Assembly (NCBI GenBank): GCA_028583415.1
Contig: CM053266.1
Coordinates: forward strand, 40,233,758 to 40,297,757
DNA: 64,000 bases
Source: Protea cynaroides
Lineage: Eukaryota; Streptophyta; Magnoliopsida; Proteales; Proteaceae
Direction: 5' to 3'
The notes under the pieces were generated by a model that saw only the letters and a program-made list of their open reading frames with translations, did not search any database and had not been told where the DNA came from. This document shows positions 35,500-48,149 of this stretch, piece after piece. Positions within the stretch are counted from its first letter, which is position 1, and each line of letters starts with the position of its first letter. The translations under genes and the position numbers were made by a program.

Positions 35500-37157
35500 A
35501 AAAATGGATAAGAACAGATTTTTTACAGATTTTTTTAGTTTTATAATTTTTCTGGTTCTTACAAATCTTTAGCCATTGCACCCAATACACAGTTGACAGT
35601 AATGATTGTCTCTTGATGGAGATGGGATTCTAAGAAATTTCAATTTCTTTTTTTTTTCCTTCATCCCAGTATTCTAATATTGGATGACAAAGAAAATCTG
35701 GACTGTGCACTCTGCACCACTACCTTTGTGGGGGATCATGTGGGTACATCTTTCCATGTATCTCACGCCATGCATGGGTGCAGGACCCATCTCTGAACCA
35801 TGGATCAGATTGATTCGGGATTCGTGTCGGGGAGAAGATACGGATTCAATGAGAAGCATAGATGTGGATGTCGTCTGTCGTTGGAGTTTTTCCAATAATA
35901 ATTCAACGGCTGGAATTATTTAATGCGAATATATTAGTATATGTGCACGGATGATTCCCCTATTTCATCACGATTAAAACGATTACTAGACAATAAAAGA
36001 AGATCTTTTCCATTACATGTTAAATAAAAATTATATGCATTATTTTTCACATTATTTAGTAAGCAAAAGTACTCTATTATGCAATCCATGGCATGCATAC
36101 CTAAATGTGTCATGTCAGATCCACATCTTCTTGTGCGGGAGGACCTGTCGACTGATCCAAAGGCTGAATTTTAGTCGATGTACATTGATTGAAAATCCAG
36201 TCCTTGACGGTCTCTGGTTATATAAGAAAAGATTTCCATGCAGTTGTGTTTCCAAAAAAGATGATTTGACACTACCCCAAGTTGTACTTCACACACAACC
36301 TCATGACAGTGTTAAAATTTTCACTGTTTTATTTTTTTCGTTTATTAATTCCACTTTGATTAAAAAAAATGATGACGTTGTAATTGCTCAAATTTTTTAC
36401 TATGCTTTATAGTATCCAAATTTCTCTCCCGAGATATTCGCGAGGAAAGGTGGTACTCTTACTAGATAATCAATATCTGAAGTTCAGGTGAATCTAAATC
36501 AACATTCTTTTGTTGATTCAATTTATTAACTTAGATAGAAAATTTGGATTCATTTTAATCTTAAGTGTCGGTCATCTACTAAAATTGCCGCCTCTCCTTA
36601 CCAAACCTCTGAAAAGAAATGATGCGGACCGTTGGTTTTAGAGGGACCAAAATCAAGATATTTTGAAATTGCAAGTAGTTCAAATTTCAAAATAAATATT
36701 TTAAAATATTTCAGATTTCAATATTTCAATTGAAATTGTGGTGGGAACTGTGACCATTCATGAATTCTGTCTGACACATTATGGCTTGACAACTAACTTT
36801 ATCTGCCCGGCTAGGGTTTCATTTAACATCACGTTTTCACTCTCATTTTCTTTAATCATCCTTGGCCATGTATTTGTTTAGATATTTTCTATTTTTTCTT
36901 CCTAATTATCGATGATTTTTCGGATGTGAGATGATTAAAAGAATCGAATTCGAATTTAACACATCGTTATTTAAATTAGAATCAGTTTACCAATTATCAT
37001 ATCTGAATCTGATTTAAAATTTGTTGGATGTACAAAAAAAAAAGTTTGAATTATTTAGATTTGTTTTTTAATTAGACATTCAGTTAAATCTTATTTGAAT
37101 CTAAGATTTTGAAATATATATACAATAATAATTATAAAAAAAATATAAAATTATAAT
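35500..37157. other. 5' flank of LOX copy B, non-coding
   Basis: Contains the uninterrupted counterpart of the CACTA target (GAT at 35683..35685). Relative to 24.0-24.3 kb it has two extra blocks. The first, about 36080-36320, holds TCCACATCTTCTTGTGCGGGAGG. The second, about 36410-36640, has diverged palindromic-MITE features (CGCCTCTCC..ACCAAACCTCT). No gene is recognised. Confidence 0.5.
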
Positions 37158-37166
37158 TTTATTTTA

Positions 37167-37622
37167 GAAAAAATTTCATCTACACCTCATCAAGAATTAT
37201 TAACATCATCTACACCCATAAGATTACAGAAACATCACCAAGGTCCACTTAACTGACGGAAATCACTAAAATTGTTGAAATATAGTTTTACCCCTCATAT
37301 TATAAATTGAAAATTTTAAAAATTATATTGTTTTACTAATTTAACCTTCGATATCATATGGAGATTCATTTTCACTTAATTGTGGAGATGATCGGAGTTT
37401 GAGAAGACGATCAGAGTCTACAAATGGGAATCCAGGGAAGGGAAAAAAAGAGAAATGAGATAGCAAAAAAAAAAAAAGAAGGAAAAAAAACAGATGAGAA
37501 AACACATGGGCAATCTCTATGATAACACCTCTCTCTTGACACATTCACATTCTCTGTTCCCATCTTGCAAACTGAGTCAGAAATCAGCCACTCTCCCTCA
37601 TGTGTACTTCCTTCAAACACAG

Positions 37623-37697
<75 letters not shown>

Positions 37698-38644
37698 GAG
37701 AGACAAGAGAGACAGACGAGAGACAAGAGAGACAGACGAGAGACACGAGAGAGACGAGAGAGACGAAAAAGAGAGATGAGATTTAGAGAAAGTTCCGATT
37801 ATTTTTTCTGGGTTTTTGTTTTTTAATTTCAATTTATATCTATTTCTTGTAAGAACAGATGGTCCGATTACATCCATAGATTAGATTCTGAATGGGTTTC
37901 TAGATCATCGGGGCCGATCGTAAAATCTCTAGATTCTCTTGTTTGATCTTAAATTTCCTTCGCCTGATTATTGTAATTTATTGACAACTAAAGCTGGAAG
38001 AAGTGCGAGATTTTATCTGTTAATATGTGAGGATCACAGAAATCAAAAAGGGTTTATTGGGCTCCAGATGTAAACCTTTGTTAGTTCAGTTACATGGTAT
38101 ATATCAAAGCAAATCTCTGTATTGAGGTTTGAGGAACACGAATCCTCTAAACCCTCACTAGGCAAAACGATTACATGATTACACAGTTAAAAAAGAAACA
38201 AAAAATAAGTTATTAACAGAACTCTACAAATCCATCGATTCTGATTCCGAACAGACGGAATCGACTAGAACTCTACAAATAAAGCTGAGAAAATCGAGTC
38301 TGAAATTTCAAAGAAACCTCCCATCTCGCGTGGTGTTACTGTTAACACACAAAGGTTAAAGAAGAGGAGTTGAATCTGACTATGGAGAAGAGCAGAAGAG
38401 GAAAGAAGAAGAGGAAAGGAAGAAGAAGAAGAAGGATAAAATGGTATTTTATCTTTACTCCAAGGGCAGTATTGTCCATGAAAATTTTTATTTCAGCTGA
38501 CGTCAGCATCTAACGGAATCAACTGACGGAGTGGATTTCTTTGATTACCACAGCCAAAGTTTTGGGACCTAGGTGATGTTTCTGCATTCTTGTGGGTGTA
38601 GATGATGTTAACAATCTTTGATGGGGTGTAGATGAAATGTTTTC
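37167..38644. mobile_element. Mutator-like non-autonomous element, 1.48 kb
   Basis: Terminal inverted repeats of about 80 bp: left begins GAAAAAATTTCATCTACACC; the right end, reverse-complemented, begins GAAAACATTTCATCTACACC. Both continue through AACATCATCTACACCCA and AGAAACATCACC. A perfect 9-bp target duplication, TTTATTTTA, lies at 37158..37166 and 38645..38653. There is no transposase. The interior holds a long GA tract and a purine-rich GAAGAA region. Confidence 0.9.
37626..37760. repeat. Long GA microsatellite grading into GAGAC repeats
   Basis: About 35 GA units (37626..37696), followed by tandem GACGAGAGACAAGAGA units. The open frames of alternating Arg/Glu or Ser/Leu here are artefacts of this tract. 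Confidence 0.95.
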
Positions 38645-38653
38645 TTTATTTTA

Positions 38654-39767
38654 TATTTTTTTTATAATTTGTCATCTTAAAATTCAATCAAAGGGGAATT
38701 TTTTTCTTTTTAAAAAAATTCATTTTATTTTTTAAAATAAAGAAATACATTTTATTAGACTGTATATATTATAACTCATAAGGCTAAATTGTTTACGAAT
38801 ACCTAAACAAAACTGATTATATATGCTCTGATGTATTATCATCCTATGGGTTATACCATACTAAAGGAGTTAGTTCAGGCCTAGAACTGGAATAATTTCA
38901 GAACCTTGTTAAAACTCGAAATTAGCTTGTCTTTTGAATATATTGGGGATTTCTCATCACACGACTATCAAATAGTTTTGAATCATCTCAATCTTAATAA
39001 AATATTAATTCAAACTAACTATTAAAAAATTATTAATTAATTGCATACACACATTAAATGTAATTTATGGGTATGAGTTATGTAAGTTTGACGATCCCGT
39101 AATCATTCGTTTTGTTGGATAATTGACCCCTTGTTTATTGAAGACTAGAGATAAAGAGAAGATCTTGAATTCAAGTCTCTTCTCTTGCATTCGTTCCTTC
39201 TCCTAATCCAATAGTGTTAAATAATAAACACCTGTTTACTGTTTAACAAAACGATGGGATAAAATTTTTTATTTTTTTATTATTTATTTTTATTGCAAGG
39301 CTGGACTTTGGACGTTTTAGTATCATCCACATATAATATATTGGAAAACGTGCAGATCGAGTCCAACCACAATTTGAATCTAAACGGTAAAAGCGGGACC
39401 ATCGTTTGCAGAGACAGTGGGATTGTAACCCTATCCTTATCATTTGGATGCGTATGCGTGTTAAATTTCTGACTTTCTCGATCGGTGCTGTGGTTCTCAT
39501 GTGTCGGTGTTTTACACATGTTGCTTCACTTTCAACATTTTGAAATTTAGTCCACATGCTTCCGCCAACATGGGTGGTTTAACGGTCATAATTTTGAGTT
39601 CGGATTACCATGAATATAGTGTGGGATCCACTTTTAGAATAGAAATCATTGAATATAAATGATAATGAAATCACAAAGAAATGCAAATACATCAAGATGA
39701 ATTATTCTCACTAACTTCAATGTATTCAATGAGATATTATTATTCTCACTAACTTCAATGTATTCAA

Positions 39768-39823
<56 letters not shown>

Positions 39824-40265
39824 TTTTCTTTTTTATTACTTACCACAGCTTTGTCTGTAAAGTTGTGAAAAAAGGACCTCACAATCGTTCTCCCCTTGCA
39901 ACTCTGAAAATCACCAAAACGAATAAAGTGAAGAAAAACGTCTTAGGGTAGATTCAGGTGGTGTCCAATCCCCAATTACAGCAACCCGATCACCGATTCC
40001 AGCATGATGATTCAAATAATCCAGCAATAAATGTTGAAACTTGGGGTTGGAGAAAAAATCAGCTTATGTACACGGTTAGGTTTAGAGAGATTCAATAAGT
40101 GAAAGAGGAAATCTTTATTGTATTTTTTTCTTTTTTTTTTTTGCTAAAAACGGATATCCAGACCTTTGGTCTATACTGACCTCACAACTGTATGAATTGG
40201 GTCATTCCAAAGTTAAATGAAAACTATTTCATTTACACTCATAGTAAAAAAAAAAGAGCACCTAA
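38654..40265. other. Continuation of duplicated LOX flank (unit B)
   Basis: Matches 24370-24870 and then 26150-26720. It holds the second copy of the exon-like segment reading GIGDRVAVIGDWTPPES (minus strand, about 39950-40010). An AT microsatellite at 39771..39820 replaces part of the segment present in the other copy. Confidence 0.55.
39771..39820. repeat. AT microsatellite
   Basis: About 25 uninterrupted TA units, with GTATTCAACGA before and TCGTTTTC after. Confidence 0.95.
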
Positions 40266-40299
40266 CACTCCAATGTGAGTAGCCCCCCTCCCGATTATG

Positions 40300-43250
40300 T
40301 GGAGGAATCCATCATACCAGCGATCAAACGACAAACCTTAAGCTTCTCTCTTGGTAAAGTCTTTGTCAACATATCTGATCCATTATCGTCGGTATGAATT
40401 TTCTCAATCTCTAGTAACTTAGAACTCAAAACCTCTCTAATCTAATAATATCTCACATCAATATGTTTTGATTTAACGTGAAAAATAGAATTCTTACCAA
40501 GGTGGATAGCACTCTGACTATCACAGAACAACACATACTTTTCTTGCTTGAAGCCAAGCTCCTGCACAAACTTTTTCATCCAGAGCAACTCTTTGCAAGC
40601 TTCCGTTGCTGCAATGTACTCTGCCTCGGTAGTAGAAAGAGCCACACATTTCTGTAATCTTGATTGTCAAGCTACAACTCTTCCTGAGAAAGTTTTCAAA
40701 TAACCCGAAGTAGACTTACGAGTATCAACATCTCCAGTCATATCTGAATCTGTGTAGCCAACCAATAAAGGTTTCTCACTTCCCAAACATAATTTCAAAT
40801 TAGACGTTCCCCGAAGATACCTCATAATCCACTTAACTGCATTCCAATACTCTCTTCCTGGATTTGAGAGGAAACGACTAACGGTGCTAACTGCATGTGC
40901 TACGTTTGACCTTGTGCAAACCATTGCGTACATCAGACTTCCCACTGCTGAAGCATATGGAACTCTTTCCATGTTTTTCTTCTCTTCGTCAGTAGACGGG
41001 CTCTACTTGGTACTTAATCTAAAGTAAGTAGCAAGAGGAGAGCTAACCATTTTAGCTTTGTCCATCTTAAATTTTTGAAATACTTTTTCTATGTACTTCT
41101 CTTGAGACAACTATAATTTCTTGACATTCTTGTCTCGAATGATTTTGATGCCAAAAATTTATTTTGTTTTTTCCAAGTCTTTCATGGCAAAAAACTTGCT
41201 CAATTGTTTCTTTAACTTGTCAATCCTTGAAGCATTCTTGCCAACAATTAACATGTCATCTACATAAAACAAAAGGATAACAAAATCATCATCAGAGAAT
41301 TTTTGGACAAAAACACAATGGTCATTGTGGTAGTTTTTCTATAGCTTTGCTCCCCCATAATTGAGTCAAACTTCTTATACCATTGTCTCGGTACTTGTTT
41401 CAAGCCATAAAGATTTTTCTTCAGTCTGCATACATGCTCCTCTTTTCCCTTTACCTCAAAACCCTCTGGTTGTTCCATGTAGATCTCTTCCTCCAATTCA
41501 CCATGAAGGAAAGCTGTTTTCACATCCATTTGCTCGACCTCTAAGTCAAGACTAGCTGCTAAACCAAGAACCATCAGAATAGATGATATCTTTACAACTG
41601 GAGCGAAAATCTCATCAAAGTCAATACCTTTCCTTTGATGGAATCCCTTGACCACTAATCTAGCTTTGTACCTTGGATGTGGAGTGTGTTCTTCATGCTT
41701 TACTCTATACACCCACTTGTTTTTCAAAGCTCTCTTGCCCTTAGGTAACTTTCTAAGTGAAAAGTGTGATTCTCATGCAATGACTTCATCTCATCTTGCA
41801 TTGCTTCGACCCACTTGTCCTTGTGTTCATCTTCTATGGCTTCTTCAAAGCACTCAAGTTCTTCCCCATCAGTTAATAATACGTATTTATTTGTAGAATA
41901 TCGTGTGGAAGACTGTCTATCTCTGGTAGACCTTCTAATTGGAACATGTGATGGAAATTCTGGTACTGACAGCTGCTCATAAGAATCATGCTCTGTTTCA
42001 ACCTGTATGGGAATATCAGTATCGCCTGTATCATGCTGATCATCCTGATCCACATCTCCAACTTGTTCAGGAACTGATTTTGAAGGGACTAGATCCAAGT
42101 CAATCAAATCATCACTTTGTTGAGACACTGTCTTCTCTGCCTTATTAATATCTTCTATGGTTTGGTCTTCCATAAACACAACATCTCGACTTCTGATAAT
42201 TTTCTTTATAGTCGGATCATAAAACCTGTAGCCAAACTCATCTTGATCATAACCCAAAAAACACACTGTCGTGTCTTGACATCGAGTTTGGACCTCTCAT
42301 CTTTGAGAATATGCACAAATGACTTGCATCCAAAGACATGCAAATGATCATAAGAAATATCTTTACCAGTCTAAACTTTATTTGGCACATCATATTATTG
42401 TGGAACACATGGTGACATATTCAATAAGTGTACAACTGTACTCAAAGCCTCACCCCAAAAGTATCTTGGCAGTCCTGCATGTGAAAGTAAACATTTGACT
42501 CTCTCTACCAGTGTCCTGTTCATTCTCTCAGCTAAACCATTCAACTGAGGAGTCTTTGGAGGTGTCTTTTGATCTCTCAGCTAAACCCATAACTTCCTTG
42601 AGTGATCATCAATGAATGTTACAAAGTAGAGAGAACCACCAAGTGTTCTCGTCTTCATAGGACCGCACATATCAGAATGCACCAAATCAAGTACATTTGA
42701 TTTTCTTGAAGAAGAGGGACTCTTGAAGGAGACTCTGTTCTGCTTCCCTGCCAAGTAATTGGTACACTTTTTCAAATGTGCATTCTTCATTCCAGATAGG
42801 AGTTTATTCTTAGACAGCAACATCAATCCCTTCTCACTCATGTGACCAAGTCTCTTATGCCACAACTCAGTTGTACCTTCATTGTCAACAACATTACAAT
42901 GTCCTTAGAGAGCCTTGCTTGCAATAAGTACAATGTTGAGCATTTTTTACCTCTTGTTACAACCATAACACCTTTAGTGAGCTTCCATTGACCTTCACAG
43001 AAGGTATTACAAAAACCTTCATCATCAAGTCTGCCTGTAGAAATTAAATTCAAACGGATGTCAGGAATATGTTTCACATCCTTAAGAATTAATTTTGTGC
43101 CAATATAGGTTTTCAAACAAACAGCTCCAATGCCAACAACTTTGGCCAAACCATCATTGCCCATCCTTACAACACCAAAGTCCCCAGGCGTGTAAGATGT
43201 AAAGTAGTCCCTTTAAGATGTAGCATGAATAGAAGTACTGCTGTCAATCA
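40300..43250 (-). pseudogene. Copia pol remnant (integrase, RT, RNase H)
   Basis: In minus-strand order: a gag-pre-integrase segment; WHKRLGHMSEKG and LVHSDMCGPM (integrase zinc region and first catalytic Asp, with the zinc cysteines partly lost); an Arg-rich linker; RT with YKARLVVKGFHQRKGIDF, QMDVKTAFLHGELEEEIYM and YVDDML; RNase H with ALSTTEAEYIAATEACKELL and CDSQSAIHLGKN. It lies in several frames with in-frame stops, so no polyprotein can be made. Confidence 0.88.
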
Positions 43251-43329
43251 CCCAACTTGTCTCATGGCTTGTAAGATTGACAACATCACTATCATAAATA
43301 GTAAGAAATTCCTCAGAAGTGGTGGCAAT

Positions 43330-44105
43330 TCACTCATCATCACTTTCATCATCTTTCTTATTTTCTTTACCTTTTTTCTTTTTATTATCTCTTTTCAACT
43401 TTCGACAATACTTCTTGGTGTGACCCTTTAGACCACAATAATGACACTCAATATTTATAAATTTATTGGATTTGCTTCTGCTTTTGTCTCTATTCTTCGG
43501 ACCACGGCTCTTACTCCTCCCCCTATTTTTAGTGATCAAAGCATCTGATTGTGAAGAAGAACCTTTTGATTTTCTTCTCATCTCTTCATTTGAAACACTG
43601 CTCTTAACCAAATCCATTGAGATTATATCATCTAGAGCTGAGTTTGATAATGACGTTCTAAATATCTCCCATGAGTCCAGCAAAGTACCAAGAACCCATA
43701 ATCCCTGTATCTCTTCATCAAATTTAATACCCATTAAGGACAACTGATTGATGATTCCCTGAAATGAGTTCAAGTGATCTGTCATAAGAGTTCCATCTTG
43801 ATATCTTAATGCCAACATCTGTTTAATATAAAATAATTTATTATTCTCCTGTCTTCCTAGCATACAATTGCTGAAGCTTGGTCCAAAGAGTGTGTGTATA
43901 TGTCTCTCCACTTATATGGTTCAACACATTATCATCCACTCACTGTCTAATGTATCCACACACTTGTCGATGAAAAATATTTCATTCATCATCAGTCTTA
44001 TTTTCAGGTTTCTCACTAGCAAACACGGGTAGATACCATTTTTCCTTTCCAAACATGATAATTGAACTCTTTAGAGTAACCATTTTACTTATATTAGTTT
44101 CCATT
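43330..44105 (-). pseudogene. Copia gag remnant with CCHC zinc knuckle
   Basis: The frame at 43911..43330 reads a gag core (DHLNSFQGIINQLSLMGIKF), then a basic region and the zinc knuckle CHYCGLKGHTKKYC, ending Lys/Asp-rich. An upstream start at about 44104 reads into a stop near 43980, so the N-terminal part is disconnected by a nonsense change or frameshift. Confidence 0.8.
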
Positions 44106-44863
44106 GTTCAACTCAAGAAAAATTTTAAATAACAACCTGGCTCTGATACCACTTGAAAGGAAAGAGATTGATAAACTCTTTCCACTCTTGGGTGAACCTA
44201 ATAGGAAATAATCAAATAGAGAATAATATTTCAAGCACAATAAAATCCACACGCATAACACAAGAAAATTTTACGTGAAAAATCTCCCCAATGTGAGGAG
44301 TAAAAACCACGGGACCGTATTCCACTCAAATCTCTTCACTATCACCAAAATATGGGAATGCAAGAATCTTCTCTAGTTAGAACTAGAGACATACAATAAT
44401 AACATTCCTCAAGAACATAATATTCTTGGCATATATCATCAAAAATATCTAGAACAACATGTTCTAGGATTACACCATCAACAACTCAAATACCAATATG
44501 AAGATTGAAAGAGATCTCACCCGAATAGGTAAAAACGTTGATTATCGGACTGATCTAGAAGACTCCAATCATCAATCACACCGTTTAGAATGAAGAACTC
44601 TCAGTTACGAATCTGCTGTCCAAATTTCAGCTCAATCGGACCACGAATGACCTTCCGATCCTCATCTTGATTGAAACTACGCAGCTTTCTTCTCTTATCT
44701 GTTTTGGGCGGACGTCAACTCACTTAACCTCTCTTTCTCTCCTTGTTTCATTCTAATAGGGTTAAAGAGATAAAATCCTAATTCAACTATAATTTGAAAA
44801 GTTACTTAAGGGCCCTTACTCCTTATGAGCTTATAAGTAATGAGCCATCCTCTACATAAGAGG

Positions 44864-45525
44864 TAAGGGTGTCAAAACTGGGCCCGGCCCAGTAGCACGG
44901 ACTGAGCCAGTCCAATATAACCCGAATCCAGCCCAGACGGAGCCTTAATGGACAGATTTTGGTCTGAGCTTATAAAGCCCGACACCGTTTCTGCCCAAAC
45001 CGGAACCAAATCGGACCAGTCTGTTAAGAAGCCCGAATTAGCCCAAACCGATAAAATCCAATCCGAACACCGGTAAGGTCCGTTCAGGCCCAATTTCTTA
45101 ATTTTAATAATTTAAAATTTTAATAGATTGTGTTACACTATTATAGTCACTTCATGATCTAGAAGATTATGTGAATCTATGGTTGAAAAAATTATGTTAA
45201 TTGTTATAGTTTATTAAATTACATACATATGGAAAGAATAATGCTAATTTTACAGATAGAAATAATAAAATAGGTTATATAGTTTACATATAAAAGGGGC
45301 CCGATAATCCCGATAAGCCCAATTCGGACCGAACTAATCCGAAATCACCTCAATAAACCCAGTCCGATAACAAATCGACACCGGATCAGCCCGTTAGTTA
45401 TTGTGTCCAGCGCAGCCCATCACAGCCCGAACTCTTAATGGACATGTTTTAGGCTGGACTTATAAAACCCGATACCAATTCAGTCCAGACCGAAATCGAT
45501 TCAGACCGACCCGTTGATACCCTTA
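44864..45525. mobile_element. hAT-like element nested in copia LTR
   Basis: Ends TAAGGGTGTCAAAAC (left) and, reverse-complemented, TAAGGGTATCAACGG (right). The 8-bp flanks ATAAGAGG and ATAGGAAA are a degraded duplication. The interior has repeated GGCCCGG / AGCCCGA / AATCGGACC motifs and a direct repeat of a TTAATGGACA..TTATAAA..CCCGA..ACC module. No transposase is present. Confidence 0.6.
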
Positions 45526-45986
45526 ATAGGAAAACCCAACCCAACATTATTTGCACGAGAGAATAAATTATTTTGATGCAATTCTTCACTGTATCCTTTG
45601 AAGAGTTTCAAAATGAGTTTCAGTAACTGTTGTTGAAGAAGAGTTATCCACGTGGTCTTTTGCATGCGCATTCTATAAAAAATCAATTTGTTTCGAAATA
45701 TATTCGGTTGTTTCGGTGAGGGGGCCATGAGAGTCGGAATATTCTTGGTATCTTTTACAAACCTATAAATTAGGGGTAAGCTCATTGTCTCATGATCAAT
45801 GGATGACTTGGACTTTCGAGAGGGAGAGGGCTGATGGCGAATTCATAATATAACCTCGACTCTACCAAAGCATTTGCCTAATAAGCAATAAAAAAATATT
45901 ACAGCGAGGCCATATCAGCTGCCATCGGATGATTGGTGGGACCGCTGGATGATATGTGTTTTATGAGTTAACCGATGCTAACTTTT

Positions 45987-46917
45987 TAATTCTATTTTTT
46001 TTTTACCCATTACTTCCTACTAATGAGGAAGGTAAGTTAACTCAAATGGTAAATAATCTTTCACGATTTTTTTTATATTTTTTATTATTTATCCATTATT
46101 TCCTATTTTAAGGGTGAGCGAATTAAATTTTGGTCTTACAATAAAAAAATAAATAAATAAATTTTGGTTATTTTTTACTTATAAATAAAATCTTCTTTAA
46201 TCAAAAATCATATTTGAATTGATAGATAATTTTTAACGATTTTTTAAATTTTTTCTTTTTTTTAATTTTTTTTATTGATCCAAGTTAATAGAAATAAATT
46301 ATGATAAAAAAATCATAATTCTCATTTCTACTCCATCATTTCTTCCGAAGAAGGTCACCGACAAGTGGGAGTTTTCTTTCTCGTTGATTAGTTATGAAAC
46401 CACAATTCCCCGGCTTCGTAGGATTTCAATTTCAATAGGTTTATTGTCATACTCTCATTTAATTTAGTTTATGCAACTCAGAGGTTCCATTGGATGATAT
46501 CATCACAAGATGAAACAATTTTTTTGTTGGAGAGAGGGAAGAGAAACATTTTTTTTTAATGAGATGGAACGACGAAATAGAACTCGGCCATTAAATTTTA
46601 TCATAATTTATTTCTTCCAATTTAAATAGATAAAAAAAATAAAAAATTTAAAAATTTAAAATTTTTTTTAAAAAAAACTTAAACAATCATGAGAAATTAT
46701 CTACTCATTCAAATATAATTTTTGATTAAAGAAAATTTTCTTACCAAAAAAAAAAAAGATTAAGGAATAATTTATTTTTAAATAAAAAATAACTAATTAA
46801 TTAGCTAACCATTAATAAAAAAGGAAGTAATGGGGAAAAAAAATCGTGAGAGATTATTTACCATTTCAATTACCTTATCTTATTAATAAAAAGTAATGGG
46901 AGAAAAAAATAGAATTA
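45987..46917. mobile_element. Large foldback (inverted-repeat) element
   Basis: Arms of about 350 bp: left starts TAATTCTATTTTTTTTTTACCC, right ends GGGAGAAAAAAATAGAATTA. Both contain TTACCATTT-type, CACGATTTTTTT-type and TTGATTAAAGAA-type segments in inverted order. The pairing extends inward through AATAAATTATGATAAAA near 46290 and its complement near 46605. The loop is only about 200 bp. No coding region. Confidence 0.75.
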
Positions 46918-47304
46918 GAATAGGGCTACATATATGAGTCAACGGACTCCTCATCACTCTATATTTTCTTTCTCTGTTTCTCTACGATCTTTAATGTGGG
47001 GTTGTCTCTGTTAATTTTTTTCTCTCTTTCTGTTTTCTTATTTGGGATCTTCCGTTAATTCGAGGGGGGGTTATAAAACTCTAAGGAGTTTTACCCTGTT
47101 TTGAGTTATGTGTTTTCAATTTTTTTTTTTTTTGTTCTTTTGACAGATGGAGTTTCTATTTTATTGGCATGTCTACTTATCTGGAGGAAATTCTGATATT
47201 GGCAAAAATCAAATTGCCTTTAAATTAAATGGCATATATGATTGATGTGTAAAACTATATTGCTGATCTATTTATTTTGGAAGTTTTGCAAATATTGTTA
47301 TTGT

Positions 47305-47645
47305 ATTTCGATTGAATAAAATTGTTACAAATAAAATTTTGAATTTTGTTGCGGATGGCTAAGAGATTCACACGAAGAAGTAGTAAGAGGATGAAGGTGG
47401 AGGATGACACGGCAATAGGGAATGATGTGGTATGTCCTCGATTACATATATTTGTTAAGATATATTTATATTTCTTTTCAATTGAATAGAAATTGTTACA
47501 AATAAAATTTTGGAATTTTGTTGAAGATGACTGAGAATCTCACACAAAAAAGTGGTAAGAGGATGAAGGTGGAGGACGACACTGCAATAGAGAATGATGT
47601 GGTATGTCTTTTATAGCTTATTTTTGATAATATATTATTTATATT
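47305..47645. repeat. Tandem exon duplication, period about 171 bp
   Basis: Two diverged copies (about 47305-47474 and 47475-47645). Each carries ATTGAATA.AAATTGTTACAAA, a TTTTGTTG tract, a 25-codon exon and a GTATGTC donor. Confidence 0.85.
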
Positions 47646-48140
47646 CCTTGCTTGCTGAATATATGTTTGTGTTGATGCCGTATATATAAGGTTCCCAAAC
47701 ATCTACGGGAGAAGAGAAATAATCTTGTCAAAGTTGAAGAGGAGGACTACGACGATCTCAATCTCGATGCCAAGATAGAACGTTGGGAGAAGAAGATACT
47801 CGACGACATGATGGTGTTTCCTGAGACAGAAAAAAATGGGGATACACTGAAGAGTCTGGAAAATTATGCAACCAATGTCTTGAACAAGGCAAAAACCGCA
47901 AAACTGCATGCCAAGGATGGCAAGAACAATGTGAAAGCTGCTGAAGAGGTTTTGAGACCAATATCAAAGCTTTCTCAGAGCTGGGCTGTCAAAGTCAAGG
48001 AGCGGCAAAATGAAGAGAGAACGTTTGAATGGTTGGAAAGGACAACCAAAAACAGTGTAGTGCTCAAGAACAAGTTAGATAAATTGTTCGATAAACAAAG
48101 TAGACTGATGGAAAGATGCAACCAAATCCTTAAGAGCTAG
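47355..48140 (+). CDS. Unrecognised small coiled-coil protein gene
   Basis: Three coding exons, 47355..47429, 47527..47601 and 47691..48140: 600 bp, 199 aa and stop, all introns in phase 0 with GT/AG ends. Exons 1 and 2 (25 codons each) are near-duplicates, both holding KRMKVEDDTAI, a basic cluster that could be a nuclear signal. Exon 3 is a charged, helix-rich region (heptad-like Leu spacing, e.g. NKLDKLFDKQSRLMERC) with no transmembrane or known catalytic motif. The start was taken at the exon 1 ATG because the bases before it (GCGG) are not an acceptor, whereas the exon 2 copy has GAAG. An upstream leader, possibly with a TATA-like TCTATATTTT at about 46958, is plausible. I do not recognise the family. 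Confidence 0.62.
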
Positions 48141-48149
48141 GGGACTTAG

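Larger units (their letters stand above)
40276..45546 (-). mobile_element. Decayed Ty1-copia (Tork/Tnt1-like) retrotransposon
   Basis: Order on the minus strand: 5' LTR (45546..44164, starting TGTTGGGTTG and containing an hAT-like insertion), primer-binding site TGGTATCAGAG (44161..44151), gag, protease/integrase, reverse transcriptase, RNase H, then polypurine tract GGGAGGGGGG (about 40283-40293). The copia gene order (integrase before reverse transcriptase) is clear. I cannot find a matching 3' LTR: the sequence after the polypurine tract does not match the 5' LTR, so that end is deleted or replaced. Many stops make it non-autonomous. Confidence 0.85.

Noticed and set aside
37411..37877. 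Ser/Leu and Arg/Glu repeat frames
   Set aside because: Produced by the GA microsatellite on either strand.
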